A stretch of DNA of 64,000 nt from Guptibacillus hwajinpoensis (GTDB lineage: Bacteria > Bacillota > Bacilli > Bacillales > Guptibacillaceae), in assembly GCF_020524165.1 (NCBI RefSeq), contig NZ_JAIVKU010000005.1, positions 310,001 to 374,000 of the forward strand, in the 5' to 3' direction. A program made the translations under genes and the position numbers. This document shows, piece after piece, positions 8,565 to 17,886 of this stretch. Numbering within the stretch: the stretch's first letter is position 1; each line of letters opens with the position of its first letter. The notes below the pieces were generated by a model, which saw only the letters and a list, made by a program, of their open reading frames with translations, was not told the DNA's origin and made no database searches.

Positions 8565-8719
8565 TGCCCATTCACCCCTTTCCGCATTAATTGGTCATCT
8601 GTCACAAGTATAACAGTAAAAAGAACCTCTTTTATAGTTTTTTCAGACGATTTAACGGACATCATGTCGAACTTCACATGGGTCAAATGAATCAGGTATT
8701 ATTTCAATGTTCTGTCTTG

Positions 8720-9280
8720 TTAGCTTTCAATATGCTTAAGCACTCTTGCAGGATTCCCACCAACCACTACATTCGGCGGCACATCTTTGACAACAACAGC
8801 TCCTGAAGCAATCACGGCATTGTTTCCGATCGTAACACCTGGGTTAATAATAGCCCCTCCCCCAATCCAGACGTTGTCTCCAATCAAAACAGGCTTTCCA
8901 TACTCACGCCCTGAATTGCGTTCGGTTGGATCTAGCGGATGTGTAGCTGCATAAATATGTACACCCGGCGCTAACATACAGTTATCTCCAAAGCGAATCT
9001 CGCAAATATCTAGAAACACACAGTCGAAATTCGCAAAAAAGTTTTCTCCTACATGAATATTGTAACCGTAATCACATTTAAACGTAGGTTCAATGTAGAC
9101 GTTCTGTTTAGTTGAACCAAAGAACGCTTTCAACAACCTCGTTCTTTCTTCTAAATCCGTCTCTATTGTTTGATTATACAATCGTGTAATTTGGCGGGCA
9201 TGAAGGCGATCCTGCACAAGCTGACGATCCTCAGGACGATAAAGCTCCCCACTAACCATTTTTTCTTTTTCTGTTTTCAT
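8720..9280 (-). CDS. maa: Maltose/galactoside O-acetyltransferase
   Basis: A 186-residue left-handed beta-helix acetyltransferase that moves acetyl from acetyl-CoA to a sugar hydroxyl. Hexapeptide repeats run through the second half ([20 protein letters not shown]). The Mac N-terminal domain is present at residues ~5-60. The catalytic His is expected in A-A-T-H-P-L-D-P, which is intact. Length matches Bacillus Maa. It lies 25 nt downstream of the alpha/beta hydrolase on the same strand and may be cotranscribed. Confidence 0.88.
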   Translation of the reverse strand: MKTEKEKMVSGELYRPEDRQLVQDRLHARQITRLYNQTIETDLEERTRLLKAFFGSTKQNVYIEPTFKCDYGYNIHVGENFFANFDCVFLDICEIRFGDNCMLAPGVHIYAATHPLDPTERNSGREYGKPVLIGDNVWIGGGAIINPGVTIGNNAVIASGAVVVKDVPPNVVVGGNPARVLKHIES

Positions 9281-9305
9281 TTAACCATCTCCAACCTTTA
9301 AGCGT

Positions 9306-10211
9306 TTACGTAAACACCACATCTTTTACTTTGTGATCTTTTAAATAGCTTAGCATATCTTCCCAGAGAACTTCTTTTTCAGTTAAAAAGTGACCTCCTT
9401 CCGGAACAACTGTGATTTCAATTGCTGGTAGATGCTTTACCAATTTCCGTACTTCGTTTACCGGTGAAAGCGTATCTTTTTCTCCATGCCAAATTTTAAG
9501 TGGGCTTCGAATATCTTTTAATTCAAATCCCCACTCCTTCGATAAGAGCTGTGTTTCATACATGACTCCTTCTACTCCTTGCCGATAAGCTTCCATTGCA
9601 TGATAATAGCTCGTGTCTATGAGAGTTTCTTCCTTTAGCAATTCGCGGTCCCATTCTGAGAGATGGCGATGATTCCCAGTGAGCATGGAAGACTTGTATT
9701 TCGCAGGTTTTCTTTCTAACAATTTCTTTTGCGCAAGATTCGCTTTCCTAATCAACCAAGGAAAATATTTTGTTAGAAAGAAGGCCATTCGATTTTCTTT
9801 CGCCATTTCTTTTGGCGCTTTCCCATTACGAAATGGCGTGGCTGAAGAGACGAGAGCCGTACGGTGAATCCGCTCAGGCAGTGCAAAGGCGCATGCAGCT
9901 GCAAATGGCCCTCCCCCTGATACGCCAAGTACAGAAAATCGTGTTAAACCAAGGTGCGTTGCAAGCTCCTCAACATCAACAGCCCAGTCGAGGATCGTTC
10001 TGTTTTTTTGAAAAGTCGAAAGGCCGTATCCCGGTCGGTCCGTTGAAATTAAGTAAATGCCTCTTGCTTTGGCCAGTTCATCGTCTTCTAAAAACCAGAT
10101 GCGTGATCCAGGTGTTCCATGAAACAGCATAATCGGAGTCCCTGTCTGATCGCCATATTCCCAATAGCCAAGTTTTCTACCATCACTTAAAACCATTGCT
10201 TTTTCCTGCAT
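9306..10211 (-). CDS. Alpha/beta hydrolase
   Basis: A 301-residue cytoplasmic alpha/beta-hydrolase fold enzyme. The oxyanion-hole motif H-G-T-P-G-S-R is near residue 31. The nucleophile elbow G-V-S-G-G-G is near residue 97, with Ser as nucleophile, a lid region follows, and the catalytic His is in E-G-G-H-F-L-T-E near residue 274. The acid is probably the Asp in H-G-E-K-D-T. It belongs to the broad proline iminopeptidase/haloperoxidase-like group; the substrate is unknown. The ATG at 10211 follows a strong AGGAGGAG. It is the first gene of a likely two-gene unit with maa. Confidence 0.85.
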   Translation of the reverse strand: MQEKAMVLSDGRKLGYWEYGDQTGTPIMLFHGTPGSRIWFLEDDELAKARGIYLISTDRPGYGLSTFQKNRTILDWAVDVEELATHLGLTRFSVLGVSGGGPFAAACAFALPERIHRTALVSSATPFRNGKAPKEMAKENRMAFFLTKYFPWLIRKANLAQKKLLERKPAKYKSSMLTGNHRHLSEWDRELLKEETLIDTSYYHAMEAYRQGVEGVMYETQLLSKEWGFELKDIRSPLKIWHGEKDTLSPVNEVRKLVKHLPAIEITVVPEGGHFLTEKEVLWEDMLSYLKDHKVKDVVFT

Positions 10212-10357
10212 ATGCTCCTCCTAATCATTGTCATATCGTGAAAGGAAATAAGAATTTTCAATGGAACACACTACCAGTTTCCTAAATAATAACATTTTCT
10301 ATTTAGATGAAGGGGATAACAAAAATAACCTTTTAAACAAAATAGAGCGAATACCTA

Positions 10358-10388
10358 TTGACTCTTACGTTACGTCACCCTCTAAAGT
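10358..10388 (+). promoter_or_regulatory. MerR-type promoter with 19-bp spacer
   Basis: TTGACT (-35) and TAAAGT (-10) are separated by 19 bp, longer than a normal sigma-A spacer. The spacer contains the dyad-like TTACGTTACGTCA. This is the usual architecture for MerR-family autoregulated promoters, and it lies 26 bp upstream of a MerR gene. Confidence 0.65.
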
Positions 10389-10414
10389 AAAAATGGAAAG
10401 GAGGAACTTTTGGT

Positions 10415-11158
10415 ATGAAACACGTAAAAGAAGTAGCAACAATAACGGGCATAAGTGTTCGAACACTTCATTACTATGACCAGATTGGTCTTTTGTCACC
10501 AGGAACGACAGACAACGGCTATCGTGTTTATACAGAAGATGATCTAGAAAAGCTACAGCAAATTTTATTTTTTAGGGCTCTAGATTTTCCACTAAAGAAA
10601 ATAAAAACCATCATGGATCGTCCTGATTTTGATCACCTTGAAGCCCTGCACTTTCAGAAAAAAAGGTTGCATCAAAAGAAAAAACGATTAGAAACGATTA
10701 TCGCCACGATCGATCATACAATCCAACATATGAAAGGAGAACGCGACATGACAGACAAAGAAAAATTTAACGGATTAGACTTTTCGCAAAACCAATATGA
10801 ACAAGAAGCCCGGGAAAAGTATGGAGAAGAGGCCGTCAATCGCTCCACTCAAAAATTAAACAGCTTAAGCAACAATGAAAAAGATGCGCTTAGTCAGTCA
10901 TTTCATAGGATTTATCAAAAACTCGCAGCTATAAGACAAGGTTCCCCAGCATCAGAGAAAGCACAGAATGCGATTCATGAATGGTATGAAATTCTAAACA
11001 ACCATGTTGGCTATCATTATACGCTTGAAGCCTTTCGAGCTCTTGGTCAAATGTATATTGAAGATCAGCGATTCACGAAAAATATAGACCAATATGGTGA
11101 AGGCCTTGCGCTCTTTATGCGAGACGCAATGAACGTGTATGCAGATCGAAACAAATAA
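10415..11158 (+). CDS. MerR family regulator with TipAS antibiotic-recognition domain
   Basis: A 247-residue regulator. Residues 1-70 form a MerR winged helix ([13 protein letters not shown] at ~16-28, then N-G-Y-R-V-Y). A coiled-coil linker occupies ~75-112. The C-terminal ~130 residues match the TipAS ligand-binding domain, which binds thiopeptides and other drugs in TipA, Mta and SkgA. It probably activates a promoter on drug binding, possibly its own, which has the expected 19-bp spacer. The ATG follows GGAGG. No transporter is directly downstream in the same orientation, so its targets are unknown. Confidence 0.88.
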   Translation: MKHVKEVATITGISVRTLHYYDQIGLLSPGTTDNGYRVYTEDDLEKLQQILFFRALDFPLKKIKTIMDRPDFDHLEALHFQKKRLHQKKKRLETIIATIDHTIQHMKGERDMTDKEKFNGLDFSQNQYEQEAREKYGEEAVNRSTQKLNSLSNNEKDALSQSFHRIYQKLAAIRQGSPASEKAQNAIHEWYEILNNHVGYHYTLEAFRALGQMYIEDQRFTKNIDQYGEGLALFMRDAMNVYADRNK

Positions 11159-11163
11159 TACTA

Positions 11164-11202
11164 TAGCTCAACCTATTTTGAGGTTGAGCTATTCCTTTTT
11201 TC
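11164..11202 (+). terminator. Terminator of the TipAS regulator gene
   Basis: TAGCTCAACCT, 6-nt loop, AGGTTGAGCTA, followed by a T-rich tract. The hairpin overlaps the stop codon of the convergent 54-residue gene. Confidence 0.85.
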
Positions 11203-11353
11203 GATCTTTACTAGCACCATAAGCGACTCCAAGCGCAATGCCAACACCAATTCCAACGGGGATATTATCAAGTGCAACTCCTATACCTGCTCCTATTGCA
11301 ATTCCAATACCCATCCCTACTCCCATTTTACTTTCATTCGTTGATTTTTTCAT
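11189..11353 (-). CDS. Glycine-zipper membrane microprotein
   Basis: A 54-residue protein: a polar start (M-K-K-S-T-N-E-S-K), then two glycine-rich hydrophobic stretches with repeated G-x-G spacing (residues ~11-27 and ~33-46), ending A-S-K-D-R-K-K-E. The centre has a D-N-I-P-V turn. This is a typical glycine-zipper hairpin for membrane packing; its function is unknown. The ATG at 11353 lies 7 nt after AAGGAG. Length, ribosome site and low-complexity helix pattern support a real gene. Confidence 0.75.
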   Translation of the reverse strand: MKKSTNESKMGVGMGIGIAIGAGIGVALDNIPVGIGVGIALGVAYGASKDRKKE

Positions 11354-11425
11354 GAAACCGCTCCTTTTTAATGATTATCTGTCTATACGAATGAGCTTGA
11401 TGATCGTTTCAACTATCTCCATAAA

Positions 11426-11458
11426 AAAACTCTTCCTATTTATTATAGGAAGAGTTTT
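11426..11458. terminator. Terminator of the first DHA2 pump gene
   Basis: A 14-bp perfect inverted repeat (AAAACTCTTCCTAT, loop TTATT, ATAGGAAGAGTTTT) with T-runs on the minus strand, 50 nt past the pump stop codon. Confidence 0.9.
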
Positions 11459-11507
11459 CAGCCAATTGATTCTTTCTCATGTTATTTTAAACATGAGATA
11501 AACTGCA

Positions 11508-12947
11508 TTAATTATCAGCCGCAACTTTCGTTTGCTTAGCCGATTCTTGATCCGCTTTCGGTTGTTTAATAAAGAAGGCCATCACGAGCCCAACAATGGC
11601 GGAAATGCCTGCCACAATAAAGGATACATTGACACCGTGGACAAGGCCTTCTACTCCACGAGATGGCTGTGCTGCCTGTGACATAACGGTGACGAGAAGC
11701 GCCGTCCCAACTGCACCAGACACCTGACGCATTGTATTATTCATCGCTGTACCATGCGGAATAAGGTGAGCCGGAAGCTGATTAAGACCAGCAGTTGTCA
11801 CGGGCATCATTACCATGGCAACCCCAAACATTCTTACCGCGTTCACAATCGCAAGATAGGCGAACGTCGTTTGAGGGGTCAAGTTCGTAAACATAAATGT
11901 TGTTACCGTCACGATAATTAGCCCAATAATGGCAAGCCATTTTGCACCAAACTTATCAAAAATCCGTCCGGTAATTGGGTTCATAAAGCCCATAATAAGA
12001 GCCCCTGGCAGAAGCATTAAACCTGATTCAAACGCGGTGAACCCGAGCATATTTTGCATCAGTAGTGGGAGTACCGTTGCAGCGCCGATCATCGCAATAA
12101 ACACAACCATACCTAAAACAGTTGTTAACGTGAAAAGCTTATATTGAAACACTCTAAACTGAAGGACAGGCTGTTTCAGTTTTAACTGTCGTAAAATGAA
12201 CCAGCATAGCGTCACTGCCCCAATACTCATTGAGATCACGACTTGTTCGCTTGCCCATCCATTTGTACCTGCACTACTAAAACCATATAATAAACCACCA
12301 AATCCTAATGAGGAAAGCAAAATGGATAAAAGATCAAGCTTTGGATTCGTTTGCTCTGTTACATTCTTCAAAATGAAGTAAGCAATGATAAAATCAATGA
12401 TCACAATCGGAAGAATGACATAGAACAAGCTTCTCCACGGGTATTGTTCAACAAGCCAACCTGATAACGTTGGTCCAATGGCAGGTGCAAATGAAATGAC
12501 GAGACCAAACATCCCCATTGCTGCTCCCCGTTTTTCAACTGGGAAGATGAGAAAGAGGATCGTTTGCATAAGTGGAATAATGATCCCCGCTCCTGAAGCT
12601 TGAATAATCCGCCCTACCATAAGCAGAGGGAAATTTGGTGCTACCGCACAAATAGCCGTTCCCACTGCAAATAACCCGATCGCTGTTAAAAAAAGCGTTC
12701 TCGTTGTGAATTTCCCAATTAGAAAAGCCGTTATTGGAATCATCACACCGTTCACAAGCATAAAAATGGATGTCAACCATTGAGCTGTGCTTGCCTCTAA
12801 ATCAAGATCGACCATGATATGAGGCAAGGCTGTTGCTAGTAGCGTCTGGTTTAAAATGGCTGCAAAAGCCCCTGATAGTAGCACGATCAAAAGCGGCACT
12901 TTGTTAATTGAGCCAATACCTTCTGCTGATTGATTATTGTCGTTCAT
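11508..12947 (-). CDS. DHA2-family multidrug efflux MFS transporter
   Basis: A 479-residue major facilitator of the 14-helix DHA2 (EmrB/QacA/LmrB) type. It exports drugs in exchange for protons. The antiporter motif C is visible as A-P-A-I-G-P-T-L-S-G-W, and A-S-G-A-G-I-I-I-P-L is typical of helix 4. The C-terminus is cytoplasmic and charged. It is the second gene of a TetR-pump operon: the regulator ends 44 nt upstream. The ATG follows AAGGGAGA. A paralogue with the same architecture lies at 47563-49077. Confidence 0.9.
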   Translation of the reverse strand: MNDNNQSAEGIGSINKVPLLIVLLSGAFAAILNQTLLATALPHIMVDLDLEASTAQWLTSIFMLVNGVMIPITAFLIGKFTTRTLFLTAIGLFAVGTAICAVAPNFPLLMVGRIIQASGAGIIIPLMQTILFLIFPVEKRGAAMGMFGLVISFAPAIGPTLSGWLVEQYPWRSLFYVILPIVIIDFIIAYFILKNVTEQTNPKLDLLSILLSSLGFGGLLYGFSSAGTNGWASEQVVISMSIGAVTLCWFILRQLKLKQPVLQFRVFQYKLFTLTTVLGMVVFIAMIGAATVLPLLMQNMLGFTAFESGLMLLPGALIMGFMNPITGRIFDKFGAKWLAIIGLIIVTVTTFMFTNLTPQTTFAYLAIVNAVRMFGVAMVMMPVTTAGLNQLPAHLIPHGTAMNNTMRQVSGAVGTALLVTVMSQAAQPSRGVEGLVHGVNVSFIVAGISAIVGLVMAFFIKQPKADQESAKQTKVAADN

Positions 12948-12991
12948 GTTCTCCCTTCTTTCTCACTGTTTGTCTGTTCTTTAGATGTTCA

Positions 12992-13612
12992 TTATGAAGA
13001 CGATCGCAAAAGGCCTGATTGAAGCAGTCCAAGTTCCGTTTCATATTTCTTCATGGCATCTGAAATGGATAAGTTGTTTGAAACGCTGTGAATCAAGTTA
13101 TGAAAAGTAACGGCGGTCAGAATTTGCATCACATGAAACATTTCTTTTCTGTTTGCTACGTTAAGCTGTTCGGCATTAACAAGATCATAAATGTCATCAT
13201 AGCGCTCATTGGCAACGTCTTCTGATAAATATTGCGAAAACGTGTTTTCAATTTTGTAATTCATGTTAAGTAAGACGTTTCGTATAAAGTCTCTTTGCCC
13301 TTTATCCTCCGAATGCTCAAGCGTTGATTTAAAAATTTCACTAATCGCTTTAAACAAATTTCCATCAAACTTTTTTAAGTTTGAAATTAAACACTCGTGA
13401 CGCTCCTGGGCGTGCTCATTTAATAAATAAAAAAACGCATCCTCTTTATCGTCAAAGTACTGATAAAAACTCCCGCGCGGAATGCCAGCCGTTTTTAGGA
13501 TATTGGATATTGATGCTTCATAAAGAGAAACTCTTGAAAATTCCTGTTTCGCTGCATCAATTAGTATTTGTCGCTTTTCTTCTTTTAAATTAAAGAACGT
13601 TGCTTTTGGCAC
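12992..13612 (-). CDS. TetR family regulator of the adjacent DHA2 pump
   Basis: A 206-residue TetR-type repressor. The N-terminal helix-turn-helix (~residues 10-55) ends with I-P-R-G-S-F-Y-Q-Y-F-D-D-K-E-D-A, the family hallmark; the rest is an all-helical ligand domain. It is the first gene of the operon with the DHA2 pump, and two perfect dyads (ATGACAC-C-GTGTCAT type) lie in and downstream of its promoter, so it very likely represses both genes until a drug binds. The GTG start at 13612 follows AGGTGA. Confidence 0.9.
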   Translation of the reverse strand: MPKATFFNLKEEKRQILIDAAKQEFSRVSLYEASISNILKTAGIPRGSFYQYFDDKEDAFFYLLNEHAQERHECLISNLKKFDGNLFKAISEIFKSTLEHSEDKGQRDFIRNVLLNMNYKIENTFSQYLSEDVANERYDDIYDLVNAEQLNVANRKEMFHVMQILTAVTFHNLIHSVSNNLSISDAMKKYETELGLLQSGLLRSSS

Positions 13613-13636
13613 TCTAAATCACCTACCAAGAATATT

Positions 13637-13692
13637 ATGACACCGTGTCATATCACCATGCTTACTATATGTGACACGGTGTCATAAGTCAA
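13637..13692 (-). promoter_or_regulatory. Promoter and paired TetR operators
   Basis: On the minus strand, TTGACT (13692-13687) and TATAGT (13669-13664) are 17 bp apart. A dyad GTGACAC-G-GTGTCAT (13671-13685) fills the spacer. A second one, ATGACAC-C-GTGTCAT (13637-13651), lies downstream, centre to centre 34 bp. One operator would block polymerase binding and the other early elongation. Confidence 0.85.
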
Positions 13693-13803
13693 GAAAAAAA
13701 CTCTCCTTTTAAAACATACCTTTCCCACCATCTCATGTTTGCGCTAGAAGAAAGAGTGGAAAATATTTGGAGTAATGAAGTTATATAAAAGGTGGGTACT
13801 TCT

Positions 13804-15144
13804 ATGAAAAGAAACATAAGCAAAGGTTGGATTTTTTTCTTCGGAGCTCTTGGAGGGTTATTGTACGGATATGATACCGGTGTCATATCCGGCGCATTAT
13901 TGTTTATTGAGCAGGACATCCCATTATCTGATTTTCTACAAGGTGTTGTCGTTAGTTCACTCTTAGGTGGAGCGATTGTCGGGGCTGGCATGAGTGGGTA
14001 TGTGTCAGACCGGTTTGGACGAAGACGGGTTGTGTTTGCAATTGCTCTTATTTACTTAATCGGCTCGCTTGTATTAGCTTTTTCACCAAATGCAGTTATT
14101 TTAATTATTGGACGCGTTATCCTAGGTCTCGCGGTCGGGGGATCCACTGCCATTGTCCCGGTTTACTTATCAGAGATGGCACCAACAAGGTCAAGAGGTG
14201 CTCTTGCCTCGCTCAATCAATTAATGATAACGATTGGGATTGTCCTTGCCTATCTCATTAACTATGCGTTCGCTCCTATTGAAGGATGGCGCTGGATGCT
14301 TGGTCTCGCTTCCGTGCCTGCCCTTGTCTTAATGATTGGCGTTCTCTTTATGCCAGAAAGTCCTCGTTGGCTCATTAAACGAAATCGTGAAGAAGAAGCA
14401 CGAAAGGTCATGTCTTTAACCCGTAAGGAAAATGAAATTGATGAAGAAATGAAGCAAATGAAAAAGATTGAAGAAGTGGAAGAAAGCACGTGGGATGTGC
14501 TGAAATCGAAATGGATTCGTCCCATGCTTCTCGTCGGGAGTGGAATCGCAATTTTTCAACAGCTCATCGGCATTAATGCGGTCATCTACTATGCACCGAC
14601 CATTTTTACGAAAGCTGGTCTTGGCGACTCGGCTTCCATTCTTGGAACACTTGGAATCGGGATCGTCAACGTCTTAATGACGTTAGTTGCAATCGCTACG
14701 ATTGATAAACTTGGACGAAAAAAGTTACTACTGCTTGGAAATGTCGGAATGTCGTTAAGCTTAGCCGTTCTAGCAACCATTCTCTTTACAGCAGAACTCA
14801 CGACGACAATTGCCTGGCTAACAGTTGTCTTTCTCGGTCTCTTTATCGTCTTTTTCTCAGCCACGTGGGGGCCAGTTGTTTGGGTCATGCTACCGGAACT
14901 TTTTCCAAATAAAGCGCGTGGTGCCGCAACAGGATTTACGACACTTCTGCTCTCAGCATCCAACCTGGTTGTTTCATTATTCTTCCCTGTTTTACTTGGC
15001 GCTTTCGGAACAGCTTGGGTATTTGTCATCTTTGCTGTTATCGGCGTATTTGCTTTCTTATTTGTTATGAAATTCGTACCAGAGACAAAAGGAAAAAGTC
15101 TTGAAGACATCGAAAATGAGCTTAGAGGAGAAGCCTCTGCTTAA
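13804..15144 (+). CDS. Sugar porter MFS transporter (CsbC/YwtG-like)
   Basis: A 446-residue 12-helix sugar:proton symporter. The sugar porter signatures are clear: G-A-L-G-G-L-L-Y-G-Y-D-T-G-V-I-S-G in helix 1, D-R-F-G-R-R after helix 2, the P-E-S-P-R-W-L motif near residue 185, and P-E-T-K-G-K-S-L-E at the C-terminus. It resembles Bacillus CsbC and YwtG; the sugar is not determinable (inositol, xylose or hexose are possible). I start at the ATG at 13804 after AAAGGTGGG, not the in-frame GTG at 13792, which overlaps that site. Confidence 0.9.
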   Translation: MKRNISKGWIFFFGALGGLLYGYDTGVISGALLFIEQDIPLSDFLQGVVVSSLLGGAIVGAGMSGYVSDRFGRRRVVFAIALIYLIGSLVLAFSPNAVILIIGRVILGLAVGGSTAIVPVYLSEMAPTRSRGALASLNQLMITIGIVLAYLINYAFAPIEGWRWMLGLASVPALVLMIGVLFMPESPRWLIKRNREEEARKVMSLTRKENEIDEEMKQMKKIEEVEESTWDVLKSKWIRPMLLVGSGIAIFQQLIGINAVIYYAPTIFTKAGLGDSASILGTLGIGIVNVLMTLVAIATIDKLGRKKLLLLGNVGMSLSLAVLATILFTAELTTTIAWLTVVFLGLFIVFFSATWGPVVWVMLPELFPNKARGAATGFTTLLLSASNLVVSLFFPVLLGAFGTAWVFVIFAVIGVFAFLFVMKFVPETKGKSLEDIENELRGEASA

Positions 15145-15151
15145 ACAAAAG

Positions 15152-15187
15152 AGAAAGCCCGATGATTTCCATATCATCGGGCTTTCT
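15152..15187. terminator. Bidirectional terminator after the sugar porter
   Basis: A 15-bp perfect stem (AGAAAGCCCGATGAT with its complement) and 6-nt loop, between convergent genes. Confidence 0.85.
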
Positions 15188-15205
15188 GTATGTTTGCCGT
15201 CTCTG

Positions 15206-15403
15206 TTAAATCCGCTCTCCATTTTTTAGTTTCTTAATTAATTCAGTTAGATCCGACTTTTGGATACGCCAATGACTGCCAATTTTGAAAGCCGGGATTT
15301 TGCCATCCTGAACCAATTTATATGTGGTCATCTCACTAATTTGAAAATACTTCGCCACTTGAGAGATCGTCATAATATCATGGTGCTCATTATCCTGACT
15401 CAT
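15206..15403 (-). CDS. Excisionase-type helix-turn-helix protein
   Basis: A 65-residue DNA-binding protein of the HTH_17 (excisionase/MerR-like) family. The motif M-T-I-S-Q-V-A-K-Y-F-Q-I-S-E-M-T-T-Y-K-L is the helix-turn-helix, followed by I-P-A-F-K-I-G-S-H-W-R-I, the wing. No integrase or mobile element is nearby, so a small regulator is more likely than an excisionase. The ATG at 15403 is 7 nt after AAGGAG. Confidence 0.8.
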   Translation of the reverse strand: MSQDNEHHDIMTISQVAKYFQISEMTTYKLVQDGKIPAFKIGSHWRIQKSDLTELIKKLKNGERI

Positions 15404-15421
15404 GTTATCGCTCCTTATCAA

Positions 15422-15759
15422 TCTATCACCCTATTCTAACAAAGTTCTTGCGATTATGGACCAAATCTCCACTAATACGATAACTCATTATAACAGGTTA
15501 TATCAAATAAGGTTCATTTAGATTAAAAACAGGAGTAATCACTTGATTTTATGAAGCTACTAGTAAATTATCAAAATCAAATATAGTCGTAAATGTCCGT
15601 ATATAAGAGAATTCAAAAGAAAAGTAACGATGATTTTCGCTTACATACCTATTTCCATTTTCATAGATTCTGTGCTAAACTTCATCATGTTGTAAACGGA
15701 CCCGACTTCTATGAGAGTTAGGAGTCATCACAATACTAGACTTAGAAAGAGGTGCAACA
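15422..15759. other. 338-bp intergenic region upstream of the SulP gene
   Basis: A+T-rich region between divergent genes. I found no open frame with a ribosome site and no strong hairpin. A weak dyad (GATAACTC... GGTTATATC) lies near 15478-15503. It must hold promoters for both flanking genes, but I cannot assign them. Confidence 0.4.
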
Positions 15760-17211
15760 TTGAACTTATCTTCTATTAAACAAGATTGGTTTGGCAATGT
15801 TAAAAACGATACCCTAGCCGGCATCGTAGTTGGACTTGCCTTAATTCCTGAAGCTATTGCATTTTCCATTATCGCTGGCGTTGATCCAATGGTTGGACTT
15901 TATGCAAGCTTTTGTATTGCCGTCGTGATTTCTTTTGTCGGTGGTAGACCAGGTATGATTTCTGCTGCAACAGGAGCGATGGCGTTACTTATGGTGACGC
16001 TTGTCGCAGATCACGGTTTAGAATATCTACTAGCTGCTACAATCCTAACCGGTGTGATTCAATTCTTCTTAGGTGTATTTAAACTAGCTCGCTTTATGAA
16101 GTTTGTTCCGCGCTCTGTTATGATTGGTTTTGTTAATTCACTAGCCATTCTGATTTTCACGGCGCAACTGCCACACTTTTCTGGTGAATCATGGCCAATG
16201 TACGCCATGGTAGCAGGCGCACTTGCCATTATTTATATTGTCCCTCGATTTACCAAAGCGATTCCGTCACCGCTTATCGCAATCGTCGTGATTACCATTA
16301 TTGCGATTACAACAGGAAGCGGCGTCCGAACTGTAGGTGATATGGGAGAATTAACCCAAGCACTACCAATGTTTTTACTACCAAGTATTCCATTGAACTT
16401 TGAAACGCTCGCGATCATCTTTCCTTACTCAATGGCTCTAGCTATTGTTGGTTTACTTGAAACGTTCTTAACAGCTCAAATCGTGGATGATTTAACAGAT
16501 ACAGACAGCAATAAGAACAAAGAAGCAAAAGGACAGGGAATGGCAAACGTTGTCGCCGGATTTTTCGGAGGAATGGCTGGTTGTGCGATGATTGGACAAT
16601 CGGTTATTAACGTAAAATCAGGCGGACGCGGACGGCTATCAACATTCGTCGCTGGTGTTTTCTTAATGATTCTTATTCTGTTGTTAAATGACCTGCTCGC
16701 CAAAATACCAATGGCAGCCCTAGTCGGCGTTATGATTATGGTGTCAATCGGGACTTTTGATTGGGCATCGATTAAAAACCTTCATAAAATGCCGCGTTCT
16801 GACGCAGCTGTCATGATTGTAACGGTTATTACCGTTGTCACTACCCATGATTTATCAAAAGGTGTTCTTGCCGGTGTCATTCTAAGCGCTCTATTCTTTG
16901 CTGCTAAGATCTCTAAAGTACGCGTGGAAGAAAAAATTGACAAAATCACTGAGAAAAAGATCTATCATATTCACGGCCAACTTTTCTTCGCATCAGTTAC
17001 TGACTTTGTAAATAGCTTTGATTACAAAGAAGAAGGCATTAAAACAGTTGAAATCGACTTATCAGATGCTCATGTCTGGGACGACTCAGGTGTTGGTGCC
17101 GTCGATAAAGTGATTATGAAATTCAGGCAAAACGAAATCGATGTGAAAGTAACTGGTGTTAACCAGGAAAGTTCACAGCTCATTGATCGTTTAGCTGTCT
17201 ATAATAAATAA
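15760..17211 (+). CDS. SulP family inorganic anion transporter with STAS domain
   Basis: A 483-residue SLC26/SulP membrane transporter. The N-terminal ~370 residues hold 10-14 hydrophobic segments with the signature [19 protein letters not shown] and G-L-Y-A-S-F. The C-terminal STAS domain (~385-483) has the [13 protein letters not shown] segment. Family substrates include sulfate, bicarbonate and dicarboxylates; none can be chosen here. The start is TTG at 15760, directly behind AGAGGTG. Confidence 0.9.
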   Translation: MNLSSIKQDWFGNVKNDTLAGIVVGLALIPEAIAFSIIAGVDPMVGLYASFCIAVVISFVGGRPGMISAATGAMALLMVTLVADHGLEYLLAATILTGVIQFFLGVFKLARFMKFVPRSVMIGFVNSLAILIFTAQLPHFSGESWPMYAMVAGALAIIYIVPRFTKAIPSPLIAIVVITIIAITTGSGVRTVGDMGELTQALPMFLLPSIPLNFETLAIIFPYSMALAIVGLLETFLTAQIVDDLTDTDSNKNKEAKGQGMANVVAGFFGGMAGCAMIGQSVINVKSGGRGRLSTFVAGVFLMILILLLNDLLAKIPMAALVGVMIMVSIGTFDWASIKNLHKMPRSDAAVMIVTVITVVTTHDLSKGVLAGVILSALFFAAKISKVRVEEKIDKITEKKIYHIHGQLFFASVTDFVNSFDYKEEGIKTVEIDLSDAHVWDDSGVGAVDKVIMKFRQNEIDVKVTGVNQESSQLIDRLAVYNK

Positions 17212-17218
17212 AGACATG

Positions 17219-17245
17219 AAAAAAAGCCACTTCTGTGGCTTTTTT
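17219..17245. terminator. Bidirectional terminator, SulP gene / XRE-cupin gene
   Basis: AAAAAAGCCAC, loop TTCT, GTGGCTTTTTT, between convergent stops. Confidence 0.9.
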
Positions 17246-17836
17246 CTATGGTCGTTGTTTCGCATTCGGATAAATCATGACGAAATGAAGCACGGCAGGC
17301 TCCTGATGTGGATTTAAATAACCATGTCGCTGATCTGCTTTAAACTTAATGGAATCATACGTATTTAATTCGTACCTCTGTTCCATAACTTGAACGGTCG
17401 CCTCCCCTTCCATCACGGTTACATATTCAATCACATCATCCTGGTGCGCCTCCGTATAATAGGTACCACCTGGTTTAAGAAAAGCACGGTGCGTTTCAAG
17501 AGAACCATAGCCGCTGTTCGTAAACATCGGCTCAAGTGTCAAATCTTCATTTGAGCTCAATACTTTATTTCCTTCGTTCTTTCTCGAAATGACCACTTCT
17601 TCTTTTTCTGCAAGTAGACTTGAAATCGGAATGGAAAGGCCATTTGCTATTTTCCATATAACGGTTAAAGAAGGATTCGCTTCTCCTCTTTCAATCTTCC
17701 CTAAAGTCAGTTTACTAACGTCTGTTACCTCAGCAAGCTCCTGCAAACTCATCTCTCGCTCTTTTCTTATACCTCTTAACGTTGCGCCAACTTGCTGAGC
17801 AAGTTTTTCTGCCTCGTTGCTTTTTTGATTGCTCAC
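17246..17836 (-). CDS. XRE family regulator with C-terminal cupin
   Basis: A 196-residue repressor-like protein. Residues ~15-70 form a Cro/CI helix-turn-helix (S-L-Q-E-L-A-E-V-T-D-V-S-K-L-T-L-G-K-I-E-R-G), and ~115-190 form a cupin barrel (G-G-T-Y-Y-T-E-A-H, Y-L-N-P-H). Such proteins sense a small molecule. It is transcribed away from an EmrE-type exporter, with two 21-bp-spaced direct repeats between them, so it probably controls that exporter and itself. The start is GTG at 17836, after AGAGGA. Confidence 0.88.
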   Translation of the reverse strand: MSNQKSNEAEKLAQQVGATLRGIRKEREMSLQELAEVTDVSKLTLGKIERGEANPSLTVIWKIANGLSIPISSLLAEKEEVVISRKNEGNKVLSSNEDLTLEPMFTNSGYGSLETHRAFLKPGGTYYTEAHQDDVIEYVTVMEGEATVQVMEQRYELNTYDSIKFKADQRHGYLNPHQEPAVLHFVMIYPNAKQRP

Positions 17837-17886
17837 GAAATAATCCTCTCCACTAATTTTTCTTGTACTTCTTTACCAAATCATTT

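Noticed and set aside
11238..11501. Plus-strand open frame rich in P-I-P repeats
   Set aside because: It is the antisense of the glycine-zipper gene and has no ribosome site.
15206..15403. Prophage or integrative element marker
   Set aside because: The excisionase-type protein stands alone; no integrase, attachment repeat or phage gene is near, so a small regulator is more likely.
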